64,000 nt of DNA from Bacteroidia bacterium (GTDB lineage Bacteria > Bacteroidota > Bacteroidia > Flavobacteriales_D > Cryomorphaceae), in the NCBI GenBank assembly GCA_030427905.1, contig JAUICL010000007.1:1-64000 (forward strand), given 5' to 3'. The translations under genes were made by a program, and so were the position numbers. The notes beneath the pieces are model-generated. The model was given only the letters and a program-made list of their open reading frames with translations, was not told the DNA's origin and did no database searches. Shown here piece by piece: positions 63,484-64,000 of the stretch (positions within the stretch are counted from its first letter, which is position 1; each line of letters starts with the position of its first letter).

Positions 63484-64000
63484 ATGAGAGTTACTGAGAA
63501 AAAATGCCTTTCAAAATTCATAGAGACTATTGATGGTGATATTGATCAATTATTGATTCAAAACGCAGACCGTCAAAGGGATATAAATCTCGATTTCAGG
63601 GTAAAAACCTCGGCTGTTTACTCTGCCAATATTGAGGGGAACTCCGTAGATATCAATTCATTTCTGAATTCAGAAGTTTCGAAAGACGCATTTAAACCTC
63701 GTAAAGAGATCGATGAAATATCTGATCTGGTGAAAGCCTATGAGTTTGCTATCGAGAATGATTTAAGCGAGAAGAATCTACTTGAAGCTCATCGCATTTT
63801 ATCGGGTACCATCCTGATAAAAGGAAAAAGGGGCAAGCACAGAACTGACCGCATGGGCGTCTATGACAATTCAGGGCTCGTATATCTCGCTGTGGAGCCA
63901 GAAAATGTGAATCGAGAAACGTCGGTCTTATTCGAAGACATCCATCAACTTTTGGAGGAAGAACTCCAAATCAACGAGATCTTCTACCACGCTTCGTTGA
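63484..64000 (+). CDS. Fic-domain protein, N-terminal part (cut by window edge)
   Basis: 172 codons remain open to the last base. It starts MRVTEKKCLSKFIETIDGDI. SAVYSANIEGNSVDINSFL contains the autoinhibitory motif [S/T]xxxE[G/N] of class II Fic proteins (Ser47, Glu51, Gly52), in which the Glu blocks ATP. Then comes KHRTDRMGVYDNSGLVYLAV, the flap region, and EELQINEIFYHASL, where the Fic core begins; the HxFx(D/E)GN(G/K)R motif must lie beyond the edge. Fic enzymes attach AMP or similar groups to target proteins. Whether it is part of a toxin-antitoxin pair or a host-type regulator cannot be seen. Confidence 0.82.
   Translation, partial: MRVTEKKCLSKFIETIDGDIDQLLIQNADRQRDINLDFRVKTSAVYSANIEGNSVDINSFLNSEVSKDAFKPRKEIDEISDLVKAYEFAIENDLSEKNLLEAHRILSGTILIKGKRGKHRTDRMGVYDNSGLVYLAVEPENVNRETSVLFEDIHQLLEEELQINEIFYHASL

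Overview
The window looks like a chromosomal segment of a Bacteroidota bacterium, most likely Flavobacteriales. It has type IX secretion (T9SS) sorting domains, a gliding-motility-associated C-terminal domain, GEVED and SBBP-type secreted proteins, a split transketolase, ribosomal protein THX, LptF/G and TamB, TAnnTTTG-type promoters and few obvious Shine-Dalgarno sequences. Genus cannot be fixed from the sequence alone. No phage, insertion sequence or CRISPR array was seen. Most of the segment is ordinary housekeeping and envelope biology, packed with short gaps and overlapping ends.

Layout: 1-3.1 kb holds two hairpin repeats and a FAD/Fe-S D-2-hydroxyacid dehydrogenase. 3.1-11 kb holds a candidate small RNA, secreted proteins, menB, an NlpC/P60 peptidase and a very large surface protein. 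11-21 kb is housekeeping: clpB, a SixA-like phosphatase, ilvE, recQ, an RlmI-like methyltransferase, fmt, HU, a TrmH-like enzyme and an unusual THX with a histone-H1-like tail. 21.7-28.5 kb carries a glycosyltransferase, pdxH, miaE, yqgE, an aminotransferase IV, a rhomboid protease, a lipoprotein, an exonuclease/GIY-YIG fusion and tRNA-Met. 28.7-39.7 kb carries a START-like protein, an LptF/G permease, two glycosyltransferases, ribBA, tamB and tsaD. 40-48 kb carries a hydrolase, parC, parE and ychF.

48.2-51.4 kb contains the two transketolase halves with a secreted von Willebrand A protein gene tucked between them. 51.4-55.2 kb has an ECF sigma factor separated by a repeat-rich gap from a candidate anti-sigma and a Spy-like protein, then a class III aminotransferase and a CoA-binding protein. 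55.2-56.0 kb has two unrelated small genes with near-identical upstream leaders. 56.9-63.2 kb encodes exported proteins: GEVED/dockerin, a lipoprotein peptide deformylase homologue, a DUF4932-like lipoprotein and a kelch lipoprotein. The right edge cuts a Fic-domain gene.

The most unusual material is between genes. Large spacers (39.7, 45.7-47.0, 52.0-52.5, 56.0-56.9 kb) are built from several families of short dispersed repeats. One is a 49-nt hairpin element with at least five recognisable copies plus a truncated one, of which one copy carries a compensatory stem change. These repeats, the twin leaders at 55.5/56.0 kb and the transketolase-embedded vWA gene are the best candidates for something not yet described.
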